A DNA stretch of 64,000 nucleotides from Pisolithus tinctorius (GCA_024663395.1 JANFAH010000033.1:434001-498000), one strand, 5' to 3'. Counted from the stretch's first letter, positions 11,901-24,090 are shown. Program-made: numbers and translations. The notes: a model not told the origin generated them from the letters alone.

Positions 11901-14315
11901 AGGATCAACCATTTCCAGATCCATGTTGCTTGGCTGCAGTCTTGCCAGTTCTTCCAGCGTATATCCTGCCAGGGAGAGAGAATCCAGGAGTTTAACGAAA
12001 TACTCCTCTACCTTGTTTGCGAGGACCGGCGACTTCGTAACGAATATCTGCCTTGGCCGGGGCATGCCAGAGCTTTCAGATTGAAGCTGCCATGCCCTCT
12101 GAATCCTCAGCATCTTAAACAACATGGTTGTCGTTTTCCTTCGAATAATGAGCATTCCATTGATCTCGGTCATAAGAATGGCTCACCCCGTGCCACTTCG
12201 ACCCAAAACATAACACGATGTAGTACAATCGACGATCTTGCGTTCCGGTGGACTGCAAAGGCTATTAGGTAAGTAAAGCGATCAGAGAAAATGCACCAAC
12301 GTAAGCTCAAATACATGCTGGACGTTCTTCCTCGCAATTATACCTGTAATAACGTTATCGTCTTGGCTGGATCATCAGGAAGGATAGTGTGTCTCGAACC
12401 GTTGATCAGGGCCTACACAGCACGACCGTGAAATAACAAAGAGGTGGCAGATCAATTCATGCTCACCTGGGAGAAAGTGATGTATTTTTCAAGGCTACCA
12501 TGGTGTCAATGAACTACAGTGAACTCATGTGCATTAGGACGTACACAAGGAGCGAGTGCAGCTGTAGTCAAACGTCAACAACCGTAGTGAAGGAAGACAG
12601 CAAGAAGCTGAGATAAATGGACGCACTTGGTCCATTTCTTTGTCTCCGAGGACCAACGGTGGAGGCTTGACGACTACATCGTGTGCCTCGGGTGGGAATA
12701 CAGCAGGCAAGAACACATTATCTCCGGGATGGATGGGTGGGTGTCTGTACGTGCATCTGCAACAGTGAGATGAATGAACTTTACTTTCTTTTGTCAGCAT
12801 AGAGAAGGTCAAGTTACCGTTGTATATACTCTTTGCCTTTGCCAGACAAGTGGTGATTCATTGCATCCCAAATGCGATTGGGCTGAGTGTGAGTGCATAT
12901 CTCAAATATCCTTATGACTTCACGCAAACCCAATAAGTATGTGTGCATATAACGGACATGTAAGGACTACCTTGTCGTTCGATCTGAAACCATTTGAGCG
13001 CAAGGGACAGGGAAGCGGGTAATTCACTTACTTCACCCTCATGGTCCGGAACACAATCGATTTGATACTTCATGCCACGTTAATAACTTTAATAGACACG
13101 AGGTGGGAACCCATACCACAATCCTCAAGTCTCGTTGCATCTTTGCCTCGAAAATAGGCACGCCGGAGCGGGCTCCATCCAATCTCTTCTGGTTATCATC
13201 TGAAAACTGTCCATGGGAGAGCTCCCTGCGCCAGTGTCACCACACAATAACTAAAGGAAGCGATAGAGTACATACTTGATTTTCTTGACTACAATCTTGA
13301 ACTTTTGTCGGTCGTTTTCGCGGAATTCTCTCAGTTTCTTCGTCACATTCGTCCCGATCAGAATTCTCCATTCCCCGAAACCGTCAGCATTATCGAAGTA
13401 CAATGCAGCCTTCATTGGTTGAACCGTTGGGTATGCTGACGGCTGAGTTTCCACGACAACGGAGGTGGATGGCTTCACTACACTTCGAGGACGCTCGCTG
13501 GAACTGTGATCAGATAAAAGTTGAACATAGGCGTTCTTCAGGGGCATCGCAAGTTCAGGGCTTGAGAGTGCACTCAGATAGGACTGTCGAGAGAAGTCAA
13601 CGGCAAGTCGTGACAGTTAGGAAGGTTACTCACGTCTAAGACCAATTTTAACTTCTCCGCGATGTCAGTGGCCATTCGTCTCGCTGCTTCATTCGTAGTG
13701 GGCACAGGAACCCCAAGTTTGAAAAACAGGGCAGGATCAACGGCCGCAGCCGCTTGCTTAACCCTCCGTCGCTGTTTCTTTACTTTCTGCTTGAAGAACG
13801 TGATGTCGTCTACCAACTCAACATGCTCTTCTGTGATAGAAGTTTCGCTGGCAAAATCCGCACAGCACAACATGGCCAGGACAGGCAAAACATTGTCCAC
13901 GTATTGCCTGAACTGGCCAACGTTTTTGGACAGATCAGTAGACAGGAAGTCGGGAGGAATAGAGAACAAAGTATGGGATATCTTGAACAATAGATCCTTG
14001 ACGAAGGACTGTGGTATAAGCACTGGTTCCTTCGGAAAGGCGCTGAAAATACGGTCGACCAGCTTTTTCGAGTTGGGCCAAGCTAGTCAAAATTCATGTG
14101 AGCAGGATTTCTAGGCAGACGAACATTTGCTTACCCGAGATAAGGAAACCAAAGAGGCCCGGGACAGACAATAACTCACAGACGATCTGTGCCACAGCGT
14201 CATCCGTGTTGGAGACTACTAACAACAGCTCGAGGTGACGAAGCGCATCAGCAAGCCCAACAGGGTGTGCCAGACGTTCCGCAGAGAACAAAGAAAGATC
14301 TACAACGCGCACCAT
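5999..14315 (-). CDS. TRANK1-like UvrD/Rep-type helicase, right tandem copy (apparently complete)
   Basis: Multi-exon gene of about 8.3 kb for a large SF1 P-loop helicase with TPR-like repeats. Exons read with confidence: 14135-14315, 13634-14082, 13276-13583, 13117-13225, 13032-13067, a 13-nt microexon near 12975, further exons downstream, then 6302 upward (3' part), and 5999-6254. The start at 14315 is the first ATG after an in-frame TGA. Motifs in order: Walker A GRSGTGKTTT (about 12127-12203, split by an intron), Walker B YVDEAQDN (about 11070-11095), GLFWAGDTAQTIS (about 10940-10975), INYRSHGGIVNCAH (about 10735-10775), LYESKGLEFNDV (about 10275-10310) and LLYVGITRA (about 9957-9987). 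These are the conserved SF1 helicase motifs. Ala/Tyr-rich TPR-like helices follow (9290-9712), then an IQ-like segment near 6580-6620. Homology to TRANK1-type proteins is from family knowledge; function in fungi is not established. Confidence 0.85.
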
Positions 14316-14718
14316 GGTGGGTACGGAGTAGCCAACAGCTCACTAGTAGCACTAGCCGGTCGAGGGGCAGATGGTAGCCCGCCGTTGAAAGGGACCGTGT
14401 AATATATAGCCCCACAAAGCTGACGCGACCTTCACCTCGTGTTACTGATATGAATGGAGTCAAACTCAGCACTGCGCAGGCTAATACCTGATATGGATCT
14501 TTGAAGCTGTGCTCGATTGTAACCCACAACCCTATAGCTTCTTGACTCCACTCCGTGTGGCACCCCGACCAGGACCCCGAAAAATCCTAGACCTCATTGC
14601 ACCAGCAGCAACAGCAGTATGGAAAGCTGGACAATCATGCTTGAATAAGGAATGTCCAATGCCAAAATGTCCAACTCAAAATGGAAATGGCCTATGGCAG
14701 ACCTTGATTGTGATCACT
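14316..14718. other. Upstream region of the right helicase copy
   Basis: Sequence upstream of the right helicase ATG. It diverges abruptly from the upstream DNA of the other two copies right after the CACCATGG start context, so this copy probably has a different promoter. A TATA-like stretch (GTAATATATAGCC) lies near 14397-14410 when read on the plus strand. No gene seen. Confidence 0.4.
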
Positions 14719-14871
14719 CCAAGTACTTTTTTTTTGCCATTGTTGTAGTGAAAAGAGAAAAAATGCATTTGTCAAAGTACTTTTTTCTTGGCCATCATTG
14801 TATTGAAAAAAGAAAAAACATGATTGTCAAAGCACTTTTTTTTTGCCATTGTCAAATTGAAAAAAAAAAAA
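14719..14871. repeat. Three-copy AT-rich tandem repeat, ~53-bp unit
   Basis: Three imperfect units start near 14719, 14772 and 14826. Each has AAGTACTTTTTT, then a GCCATTGT-like core, then an A-rich run. Each unit can fold back on itself because the T-run and A-run are complementary. It marks the edge between the helicase cluster and the repeat-rich DNA. Confidence 0.8.
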
Positions 14872-15071
14872 CTCATCAAACTAGTGTGACTCTGAGGCAA
14901 AGTTAGTTTTCTATGTAAGCAGAGGCATGAAGCATTACATAGAATTTAGTCCATGTGTGAGTAAGTGAAGTGTGACATGTCTCTTGCTTCTGCACACTTT
15001 GCAAACTGCAGTCTCTGCACCTCCAGCCCTTGCACAGATCTCCTCTAGTCTTTCACATTGACTAACTTCAG

Positions 15072-15251
15072 ATGGAAAATCCCAACCTGGCAGTACAGCC
15101 CAATTTTACCACAGAAGAACATCAAGGTGCTTGTCTTCAACTTGTTAATGATGTAGTAAACAATCAACAAGCTGCCAACATCCTAGCATCCCTATGGACA
15201 CTAAACAACAATAAAGAAAAACTTAAGGTGCTGTTTACCTGGCAAATGTGA
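15072..15251 (+). CDS. Short ORF or first exon of an unknown protein
   Basis: A 59-codon ORF with natural, hydrophilic composition (Asn- and Gln-rich, no low complexity). It may continue through an intron, since a GT follows the KEKLK codons. I do not recognise it. The leucine/asparagine pattern recalls N-terminal helices of unknown proteins often found near fungal transposons, but that is only an impression. Confidence 0.25.
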   Translation: MENPNLAVQPNFTTEEHQGACLQLVNDVVNNQQAANILASLWTLNNNKEKLKVLFTWQM

Positions 15252-15922
15252 AGTCCAAGTTTTTGACTTCAGCTTTGGTTAAGAGGTTCACATGATGTGA
15301 ACTGTCACATGCATCCACCTGAGGTATGAACCATTGTCACCTGGTTACACAGCCGAACATAAAATATATCCCAGCTATACTTTTTTTTAGTGAGGTACAG
15401 CAAGTATACAAATTATGCCACATGGGTCTTTTCCGTCTGTTATAAATACAGTAATTTTAAAATTTACAGCACGTTGCTTGACAACTAGTTATGCAATAGG
15501 TGCAAACTAGATCCCTGCTAGGTCTCTGTAAAGGATAGACTGTGTATCACAACCCAGCTGACTGTTGAGTATCTAGATTAGAGTATGTTTCTGATCTACT
15601 AATGCCATGACACACTCAATACCTGTTGCCATGTATTGGGTTGATGCATGCTCCCTTATATAGGTCCAATACTTAATCAATTATACAAGCTATACCTTGC
15701 CGTGCATAGGCTGTATGCTTGGCTCGAGTATATGGGCTATACCTGCCATGTATCTATCATATGCTTGGTTGAGTATACAGGCTATACCTTCCCTGTCCTG
15801 TATATGCAGCATATACATACTGATACTGAATGACGATATCACACATTACTGCACAGAAACGAATCAATTGCATGGTATATACGAACAATCAATGCAAAGT
15901 ATTATGATCTAGTAGAGATGGG
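15252..15922. other. AT-rich spacer, no gene seen
   Basis: No coding signal. Between about 15680 and 15810 there are three irregular repeats of a GGCTATACCT-type motif separated by about 60 bp. A T-run occurs near 15380. Confidence 0.5.
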
Positions 15923-17469
15923 CTACCACATGAGCTTGTGCTGAATAGTGGACTGCCAAGGAGGATGGACGATGGCTACTAATCGGGAACCTTTTCTGGT
16001 ACCAGGACAGTCTTGAAGATCGTCCTGAAAAATCTGGACCATGATTCTGGGTTGAACAATTAAGTAGAGCAGATATTAGAGGTTTACATGACATACCGGT
16101 TGATCTCTTTTTTATAGTCCTCCTTCGAGTTAGTGGCCTTGTGGGATGTGTCACGCAGAAGTGCAAGCATGTAGTCAACATAATTCCAAAATTTCTGACG
16201 GTTAAACTGAACGAGTTTGCCATTCAATCCGAATCCTGAATCATCATTGTCGAGGTCATTGACACCATCGGTGTTGGAGTCCTCACCATCTATGGGACTG
16301 TCAGCATCATCCTCTAGGGGCGTGGTGTCATTGAAGAAAGAGCCATCCAAGTCCTCTGTAGCAGCAGTCACACATATGTCACCTATGCCATCTCCATGAC
16401 CCTCCCTGTTGCCTTCCTGTGTCTGCTCCTCAGGATCGTCAAGGTCCTTTCCCATGTCTTGCTGAATTTTGGCATGCATATCAGACTTGAGCATTGGAAG
16501 AAGGCAGGCCATGTAGCAGGCATCCAATGAAGTGATATGATGATCACTGGTTCTGATTAGAAAAATCTGTAGACAACGATGCTAGGTAATAAATATAGTA
16601 GTTTGTATACCAGAAAGAATGGGTGCATACCAGGAAAGCCACTTGATTCCAATGCGAAACCTCTGTTTCCATGCTGGAGCTGGATCGTGCCAAAACTTTC
16701 ATTACATCAATGATGCAGGTCTTCTTCACAATTGACATGACAAGCTAGAAGAGGATTGAGAAAGTGCATAATAAATTAGACACTACATTACCTGGGACTT
16801 CAGAGTACTCCGAATACTGGCCAATGACTTCATTACCAGCTTCCCAAGGATGCCTTTGAGCTCTGCATCGTCGAGGACAGCTGCCAGCACCTTGAACATG
16901 TCGGGATGTTCAGAAATGAATTCCTGGGTAGGATGTTAGTACCAAGTACAGTGATACCTACCAATGCACCATTATATGTTGCTGTGTATCGGTGACATAG
17001 GCTGTGAGGTTTGGGGACAACATACATGCTACAAGGCATGTGTGCAAGCTGGCCTACCATGGAGAAGTGACAGGATGTTCATAACGTATCAATGTATACA
17101 AAAAACTTACTTCAAAGTCCTTCCCCCTCAACACCTCTTGTAAAGTTTGAAATTGGGTGCTTTTCTGGGCCACTTCCGACTTGATGAGGTGGGCCTTTAT
17201 ATCTATGAGCATATAGAATACATTGCCTGTCTAGAAGGCAACGATAATCCAAAGAATGTATGAAAATTAAAAGGAAGAGGACAAATGTTGATGAAATCCA
17301 TCAGTGTCTTGTCAGGGATTTGGTGAGCTTCACAAAGGGTTTTTGCATAGAGCTTGAGGTGTTTTGTCCACTGTGAATCCATCTGGAGTGACTTGATATT
17401 GTCTTCCTGCTCACGTCACACACCAATTGAGATTGGTTCATCAAATGAACAAGCAGAGGCACTATGCAC
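15923..17469 (-). pseudogene. 5'-truncated uncharacterised multi-exon gene
   Basis: At least five exon-like blocks on the minus strand: a Lys/Gln-rich block (about 17300-17420), a helical block (about 17120-17200), a block with PDMFKVLAAVLDDAEL (about 16800-16920), one with IVKKTCIIDVMKVLARS (about 16635-16745), and an acidic terminal block (about 16085-16560) ending in a final exon with a stop at 15923-15925. Introns of about 50-80 nt with GT..AG ends fit between them. The 5' end stops abruptly at a solo LTR (17470), and an in-frame TGA lies just upstream of the first clear block, so this copy is probably dead. The acidic Asp/Glu stretch precedes an aromatic segment (FWNYVDYMLALLRD). I do not recognise a domain and assign no function. 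Confidence 0.5.
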
Positions 17470-19308
17470 TGTGAGTCAAAGTGTGGAAAGGTGGTGAAAA
17501 CCAACCAAAACCAACACAAAAGACAAATGTAAAGCGAGTGGTGGTGTGCCTCCACGGAACCTGGAGTGCAGAAACCTAAGAGGGGGAAACTTCAATGGCA
17601 GGTGCTCCTAGCACAAGTTGTCGACGAGTTATGCAGGAGTAGATGAATGGATGATGACTGAGGAGGGGATGCTGAACAGAGTGAAGGTGTTCAGCTGAAA
17701 GGACTTCTTGGAATAATGGACTTTGATAAAATGTGCTCCTGGCGCAAGTCGTTGACGAGTTACACAGGAGTGGAGGGATGACTAAGACTGCTGACTAAGA
17801 GGAAGCTTCAGATGAATGATGGAGGCAGATAGACTCTTCCAAATGAGCCTCAACTACCAAGTATACGAATGATGACAGATAGACCCCTTCATGGAGCCTC
17901 AACTGTTGACGACGAGATAGGCACTGGACTGACTGCTGGACTGCTTCTGAATTGATTCTTGGTAGCTAAGTACATGGGGGTTTATATACTGAGGGGGGAG
18001 CACAGCTTGTGACAAACAAGGCACAAACACTTGGTAAGTAATGAGTAAGGACTGAGTAATCATGATGAGTAAGTGAGAAATGAAAAGTAAGCAAGCAAAG
18101 AAGATTGGTAAGTATTGGCAATAAACGAGTCAAGGATAGTCAAAACATCACAAAATGAGTCAAATAGAATCAGGAACTGAGTAAGTGCACTGATATCACA
18201 TTAGGGGGTGGCGATGCAAGTTAGATCTTGGCGGAGACATCTCTAGATCCAAAGATGGCATGACAGATGGACGGTGTTTCCAGATAGGGAAGTATTAATT
18301 CCAGAATTGAAGGGCATGAGTCAGGTGTCAAAGGGGGCTAGGGCGTTGGGGGTCTGTGGGGCAATGAGAGCATACACAATCGCGTCTCCCACCCTTTCAT
18401 CCTCTCAGCGAAGTTAACAAAAACTTCATGAATGGGGTTCTGATGGAGGAGGAGGAGAAGGGGGAATGTCTTCTGCTGAATCTTGCAGTAAGAAGGCAAG
18501 ATGCATGTCATACTCATCATGAATGTGATCAGGGAGGCTGGAGGACAGTAGATTATACTGCAGCTGTCGCAATGCAGGAAGAATGATGGACAAGACTGGA
18601 ACAAAGATGGTGCAGGGAACAGGGAGGAATGATCCATATGCTTCATCAACCGGGGAGACTGAAACGACCACATAAGACCTTTCTAACCGAGTGACAGACC
18701 TGAGGCGACCAAAGAACGTCCTTCTGGAAGTCATACTGACAAGGAGAACATGCTGACCAAGCTGCATGGGATGAGACGGGGCTGACAATGATGGGATGAA
18801 CCAGGGGGCTTCAGGACGGAAGCTGGTGGGAATGCCTGGCAGATATATGTAGCCACTGTCTCTGGCAAATGAGACAAGTGAGATGATCGATGAAGAGGTG
18901 GCCATGATTGATGGACTTAGCAAAATGAGCATCTGATGGATGGAGTGCTGTAGAAACGTGCAGGGTGCGAGGATCCTCTCCAAATTTGGAAGGAAGAATC
19001 GTGGGACTGAGCACTTTAAGCGAGTGTGGGAATGGAGTCGATATCTTTGGAAACAGTGGAGATATGACGAAAACCAGAATGCTGTACATGGGCGCTAAAA
19101 ACCTTTAACGTGCGCTTAACTTGCTTCCTCTTTTCTCTTTAGCACTGATGACTCATTCTTGTGTGAAGGATGACTGTTAACGTCCAACAGTCTTTCTACA
19201 CATGAGGCCTTTAGTCTTCATCTGCATGCTTGGGCATTGTGCACAACTCGTCGACGAGTTAGGCAGAGTCAGCTGTAACCATGTCCACAACACCTTTGGT
19301 GTGTGACA
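17470..19308 (-). mobile_element. Solo LTR, family A, 1839 bp
   Basis: Starts TGTCACACACC at 19308 (minus) and ends GACTCACA at 17470. It is almost identical to, and the same length as, 32190-34028 in the opposite orientation. A TATA-like AGTATATAAACCCCC lies about 480 bp from the 3' end. It flanks no matching LTR, so it is a solo LTR. The flanks (TGCAC and CTGAA on the plus strand) do not match, and different sequences lie on each side: a gene on one, gypsy pol on the other. It therefore probably marks a rearrangement junction rather than a simple insertion. Confidence 0.8.
18426..18983 (-). CDS. Conserved 185-aa ORF inside the family A LTR
   Basis: ORF of 185 codons within the LTR, preserved in the second copy at 32515-33072 with a single residue difference (Val/Ile). 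Composition is hydrophobic and Ser/Pro-rich with a Pro-rich acidic C-terminus. No known domain. The LTRs are so similar that ORF conservation alone does not prove selection, so this may be a chance ORF. Confidence 0.3.
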   Translation of the reverse strand: MERILAPCTFLQHSIHQMLILLSPSIMATSSSIISLVSFARDSGYIYLPGIPTSFRPEAPWFIPSLSAPSHPMQLGQHVLLVSMTSRRTFFGRLRSVTRLERSYVVVSVSPVDEAYGSFLPVPCTIFVPVLSIILPALRQLQYNLLSSSLPDHIHDEYDMHLAFLLQDSAEDIPPSPPPPSEPHS

Positions 19309-22300
19309 CTGAATTAAAGAAAGATGAGTACTGCGCATCAGTAAGGTCAGGAGGTCACTCGCAGGTTGCGAGGAATGTGCAGATCATTTCTATCTTCGCT
19401 TCACATGCCCAAGCTTTCATGGACTGTGGGATGGCAGGGTCATCAGGGGTATCAGAAGGGTTACTAGCATCAGCAGTTGCAGAGAATGCAAGATAAAAGG
19501 ATGCAGGCAGTGGGAGGCTCGCCCAATGATAAGTGGGTGGCAGTAAGGAATAATGTTTGTGATTGGAAAGGGACATAGGAGGCAGGCAGTCATTGACAGC
19601 CTCAGTGGAGAAAAGAGAAAGAGTAAAAACAGTCTAGCCAATCCTCATGGTCATCATCCTTGGGTGGGTCGAGCTCCAACTGCAGATGGCAGGACAAGCC
19701 ATCAGGGCTGGCATGCCTGTCTGCAGGAATGTGGACAAGTTTGAACAAGAAGAGGAGGATGCCAGCAATCCAGTGATTGATTGTCGCATTAGGCTGCAGA
19801 TCTGGGTTATTCATCATGCCCTTAATATACTTCACATCTACCTCCACAGTGAAGTTAGTGAGACTGAAGATGTATACATGTACCACGTGCAACGCACTGA
19901 AGAGACTGTACAACTCAAGCTTAGCCTGGGAATAGCGGCTTTCCATTTCATTGAGGGTGATGGATCTGAAGCAACTTGGGTACCATCTGCCATCTTCACT
20001 GAGCTGGTAGAGGATGTAGCCAACTGCAATGACTGATGTGTTGACTGCTAAAATTACTTCGCAACTGCACTCATAGTCAATCCTTCAGAGTGTGGGGGAC
20101 TTTATGATTTCATCCTTAAGCCATTGCATGGCAGTGCATTGTGGTTCATCCCATGTGAATGGTACATCTTTCCGCGTGAGTGCAACCAGTGGCTGCACAA
20201 TCTTGGCAAAGTCTTTGATGAAGATGCATAGCACACCACAGACACTGAGGAAACTGCAAACCTGTGTCAGGTTGCAGCATTCGGGTCAGTCACAGATCTT
20301 CTGCACTTTGCTTTCTTCAGGAATGCAACCTTCAAAGGTGCACTTGTGGCCAACACAGCAGACGGAGCAGCTAGCACGAACTTCTTTGCCGAGACGGTGG
20401 CTCTGACGTTCTGCAAACACTGAAGGATACAGTTAATGACTATACAGTGATTCCAGATAAATTTCTGAATCCCAGGATTCTCCAGGATAGTCTCATAGGT
20501 ACCATCTGCATGCTGATAGCAGGTGGTCTTGGATTTCATGGGGACATCATCAATGAAAGGCAGGGTATGGTGTGGGATCTCATCCTGGAGCACAAATGCA
20601 GTATCTCCCTGGTATACCTGTACTGCATTTGCATGACCTTGCAGCAGAGTAGTAAGCCAATGCAGTCCAAGCAGGGTACTGAAGGTGGTGAATTGACAAC
20701 CAAGATGAGCCAAGTCATGAGCTTAAGTTCTTCTGGCCAAAGCCAATCTGCAGGATCAAGGTCAAGTTCTGTGGCCCATTTGGCAGTGAAGCAGATGCCT
20801 GGAGCAAAGTCTGGTGGATGGGTTGGAAGTGGTTGGAGACCAGCAAGTGGATCATCAGGCAGACTGCGCACAATGCAGTATTCTTCTGCCATTGGGGCAG
20901 GTACCATCTGAACCTTCTTGGCAACTGGCTTGTAAATGAGAGTGTGAACCATGGGATCTAGTTGATAAATGCTGCCAAGTGTGGCTATAGCAGAGGGGTT
21001 TAGTATTGTCTGAGTGGAAGAGAGGAAAGCGAAGGCAGGTGAGGGTATTCTGGTGGGTATGTTCTGTGGTACAGGTGCCGCAGGTGAAGAGAAGTTCGTT
21101 GAAGTGAAGGCTAGTGATGAGACTGTAGGACTGAGGAACGGATAACAGTGGCTAAATAGGAAACAGGACATCTTAGTAGGCTCTCCCTGACCATTTGGTG
21201 GATCATTGATATTCAAAAACCCCATTTGACTATACTCTGGTGACTATGGCAGTGCTTGCCACATTTACAGCGTGGACAGCCCTTGCGCCATGGGCGCATG
21301 GGCAAAGTGTACTCGCGGCCATTGTTTGGGTCTTGGAGAGTGATCTGCTGTCTGCTGTCAGGATAATCGTTTGTTACCACACTCATAAGGCAAATGAACG
21401 GACATCCAAGGAGCATGTCAAAGTTGGCATGTTCAATTACTTGAACCTGCAGCATGACTGGCCCAGCTCCAAAGTCGAGTTTCAGGTTCTCTAGAACACC
21501 TACAGTAGTGTCTTTAGACATATTAGCAGATGTCATGGTCATCAGATGATCGCAGCACAATGGAAGCCCGATCTAATGCACCTGGGCATGGCGATGATTT
21601 CCGAACCAGAATCTAGTATGCAATTGATGGTGACATCAGTCCCAGGGACCTTGGCTTCGATGCAGTGGAGTGGCAGAGTGTGGTGAGCTATGATGGAGCT
21701 GTCATCACTGTGGATAACATGGTCTCCATATTCACATGCAGTTCTTTGAGGATTGTGGCTGGTCAGCTCATTCACTTGTACTCCTTCCTCATCATCGCTA
21801 TGAACTACCTCAATCTCATTTGTGGTGATGTGTTTCACCATGGTGATGTCTCTGAACTGTTTGCGAAACTCTGGGGCTACTGCAAATAATTCTTTGACTG
21901 GCAAGGCAATGCTGGTTTTGAGTACATGCTCCATGATATGCTTGGGCATGGCTTTGTCTTCAAGAGGGAACGAGTAACGATACTGGTTTTGATTGTGAGC
22001 TGCTGGGTACAGTGTCTGTGGTGGAACAATTGCCATGGGAACGGGATCCTTGCGCATGGGTGTCAGAGCCAGATTAGTCGGAGGAACATATGGTTTTGTA
22101 GTGGTGGACATTGGTGCAGGTGCAGAGGAATCGGATGCCTGGTGAGTGGCACATGAACTTTGAACACCAGGGGAAATGATTTCCTCTTCAACAGTGGCTG
22201 CATGTGGGTCGACTCATGGAGGGTTGGCAGGACATGCCATGGGTCGAGCCGTGATTTCAACTCCATCGAAGCAGGCTTTCTTTGTGCAGGGAATGACTGC

Positions 22301-22513
22301 TCCCTTGTTACCTTTATCTGCTTGGTAGGTAGCCCAAGCTTGAGCATATGCTTGGAAGTTGGGGTTGGCTAAGTCTGTGACAGGTTCATCGACATCTTGG
22401 ACAGTGTTTAAGAAGGCAGAAGGCTGGATCTCCAACTGCATGTCAACTTCAGGATGAGCAATGCAAAAGAGGTTGGCGGTGCCTTGCGTGGAGAAGCAGG
22501 AGTCGCAGCACAT
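19309..22513 (-). pseudogene. M1 gypsy pol remnant: protease, RT fragment, RNase H
   Basis: Minus-strand Ty3/gypsy pol. The protease block (about 21213-22111) carries the active-site triad in INCILDSGSEI near 21605, followed by a frameshift around 21550. A leader with WPEELKL (about 20730) runs directly into a late RT block with QVYQGDTAFVLQDE and FIDDVP (about 20530-20640). The RT fingers and part of the palm are therefore missing through an internal deletion that also changes frame. RNase H follows (19602-20029; YSQAKLELYSLF and VKYIKGMMNNPDLQPN). The element is cut at 19309 by the family A LTR just before the integrase zinc finger. Same subfamily as M2. Confidence 0.8.
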
Positions 22514-24090
22514 GCACTGGCCTGGTCTCTGTCAGCCATGATGCGGTCAACAGCCTCTCTCAGTGAGTTACATTCAGGGAAACATGGGATTCGGCTCCTG
22601 TCTGTATATCTGTGCTGGTAAGATCATGAGAGGTACAGACAACCATCTCTATCTGCTTCAATGAGCATGCACATCCTTGTCCAGTGGTTGGGGTCTGCAC
22701 AGAAACTGTAGCCAGGTCTGCATTGCTGTGGCAGAGGCTGTGTCTGGAAGTTGTATTCCTGTTTAATGACAGTACCAGCAGGTGGTACTTGTGGCATGTA
22801 AGCCAACAAGGAAGGTGCAGCTGGTGAGGCTGTGGTAGCCATCATTGGTACTGCACTACAAAGAGCGGATCCTGTCAAAAGGAACTTGGCGGCCTTGATG
22901 GCTTCTGTGAGCAGGTATGGGTCATCAGGGTGGAGGTCAGTGCAGACTATGGAGAGTCGATGATGAATACGGTCTGCAATGGCCCTCAGGAAGCCATTCA
23001 GGAACATGGAATCCTGTTCTGTCTCTGCAAGCTTTTTAGTTTAATGAGCAGGGCAGAAATCTTAGCGAATTTCTGCTGGTATTCTCTGAGGTCATCCTGG
23101 TTCTGCATAGGCTTGGACTGATATTCTTCAACAAGGTACTGCAAGTCTGCATGGCAGTAGCAGTCATCACCCTCGCAGCCAGGGTACAAACCCTTAACAG
23201 CGACTATGAAGGCATCCCAGTTGTTGGCCGTGGGAATGGCTTCTGGAAGCATTTGCCAGACCTCGGCTTCTTTGAGGTCAGTGTAGCGAATTGCAGCTCT
23301 GATCTTGCTGCAGTCATCAAGAGCAGCAAGAGTACTGAGGAAGTCAATGTCTTCGAGGTAGCATGGAAGCTGCATGGGAGAATCTCCGCTAAACTTAGGT
23401 GAGTTTTGTGTTCCGTGGAGCAGCATCTGAAACTGAGGATTAGCCATTGGTGGGTTAACCTGTGGTGGTGGTGCCAGATTGGTAATGGGTGGAATGGGTA
23501 TTGGTTGTGGATGCGAAGTGGTTGGTACAGTGCACGAGCAAACTGGTGGAAGTGTTGGCTGATGGGTGGTCTGCAACTGAGTGAGTGGTCGCAGCAGTGT
23601 GGCAGATGGGACTGAGAGTCTGGGTATAGATTCAGAGGCATCAAAGAGATGGGAAAAAGAGGGTGTCAGTGATGATGAATCAGATGATGTGATGGGTGTT
23701 AAAGGTGATGACAGGGTTTCGGGTCTTTGGGGAGTCGAGTGGATAAAACCACTGGGAAAATCAGGGGCAGTGAGATCTAGGTGATCCGATGTGACAGATA
23801 TCTGATCTTCCAAAATATCAGGGGGAGTGATCACAGGTAGTACCCATGGAATGTCAGCAGGTAATTGCATGTGATCTGGTGTTACAGGTGAAACAGGGCA
23901 GAAGAGGTCAGAGTCTTCTGATAGGTTGAGATTGCAAAAGTGCAGGCATAAATTTTCTAGTTTGGTGCATTTGGCGGTGCACCTGAGCAACCTTCTGGAA
24001 GTGACAGCAGAGTCCCTTGCGGTGGGCTCCAGTTGTAGGAAAAGTCCAAGTAGCTGTATAATATGAGCTAGATGGCTTAGATAACAACAA
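22514..24090 (-). pseudogene. M1 gypsy gag-like polyprotein remnant
   Basis: Main ORF 22998-23990 with a continuation at 22624-23007 in another frame, so at least one frameshift near 23000. The N-terminal part is Pro/Ser/Thr-rich. The middle block (QNSPKFSGDSPMQL to DLREYQQKFAKI) matches the retrotransposon gag helical region. A C-terminal zinc-knuckle-like segment reads CADPNHWTRMC; its spacing is C-X4-H-X4-C, but the first cysteine of a standard C-X2-C pair is a tyrosine. The gag would package element RNA in the family; this copy is decayed. Confidence 0.7.
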
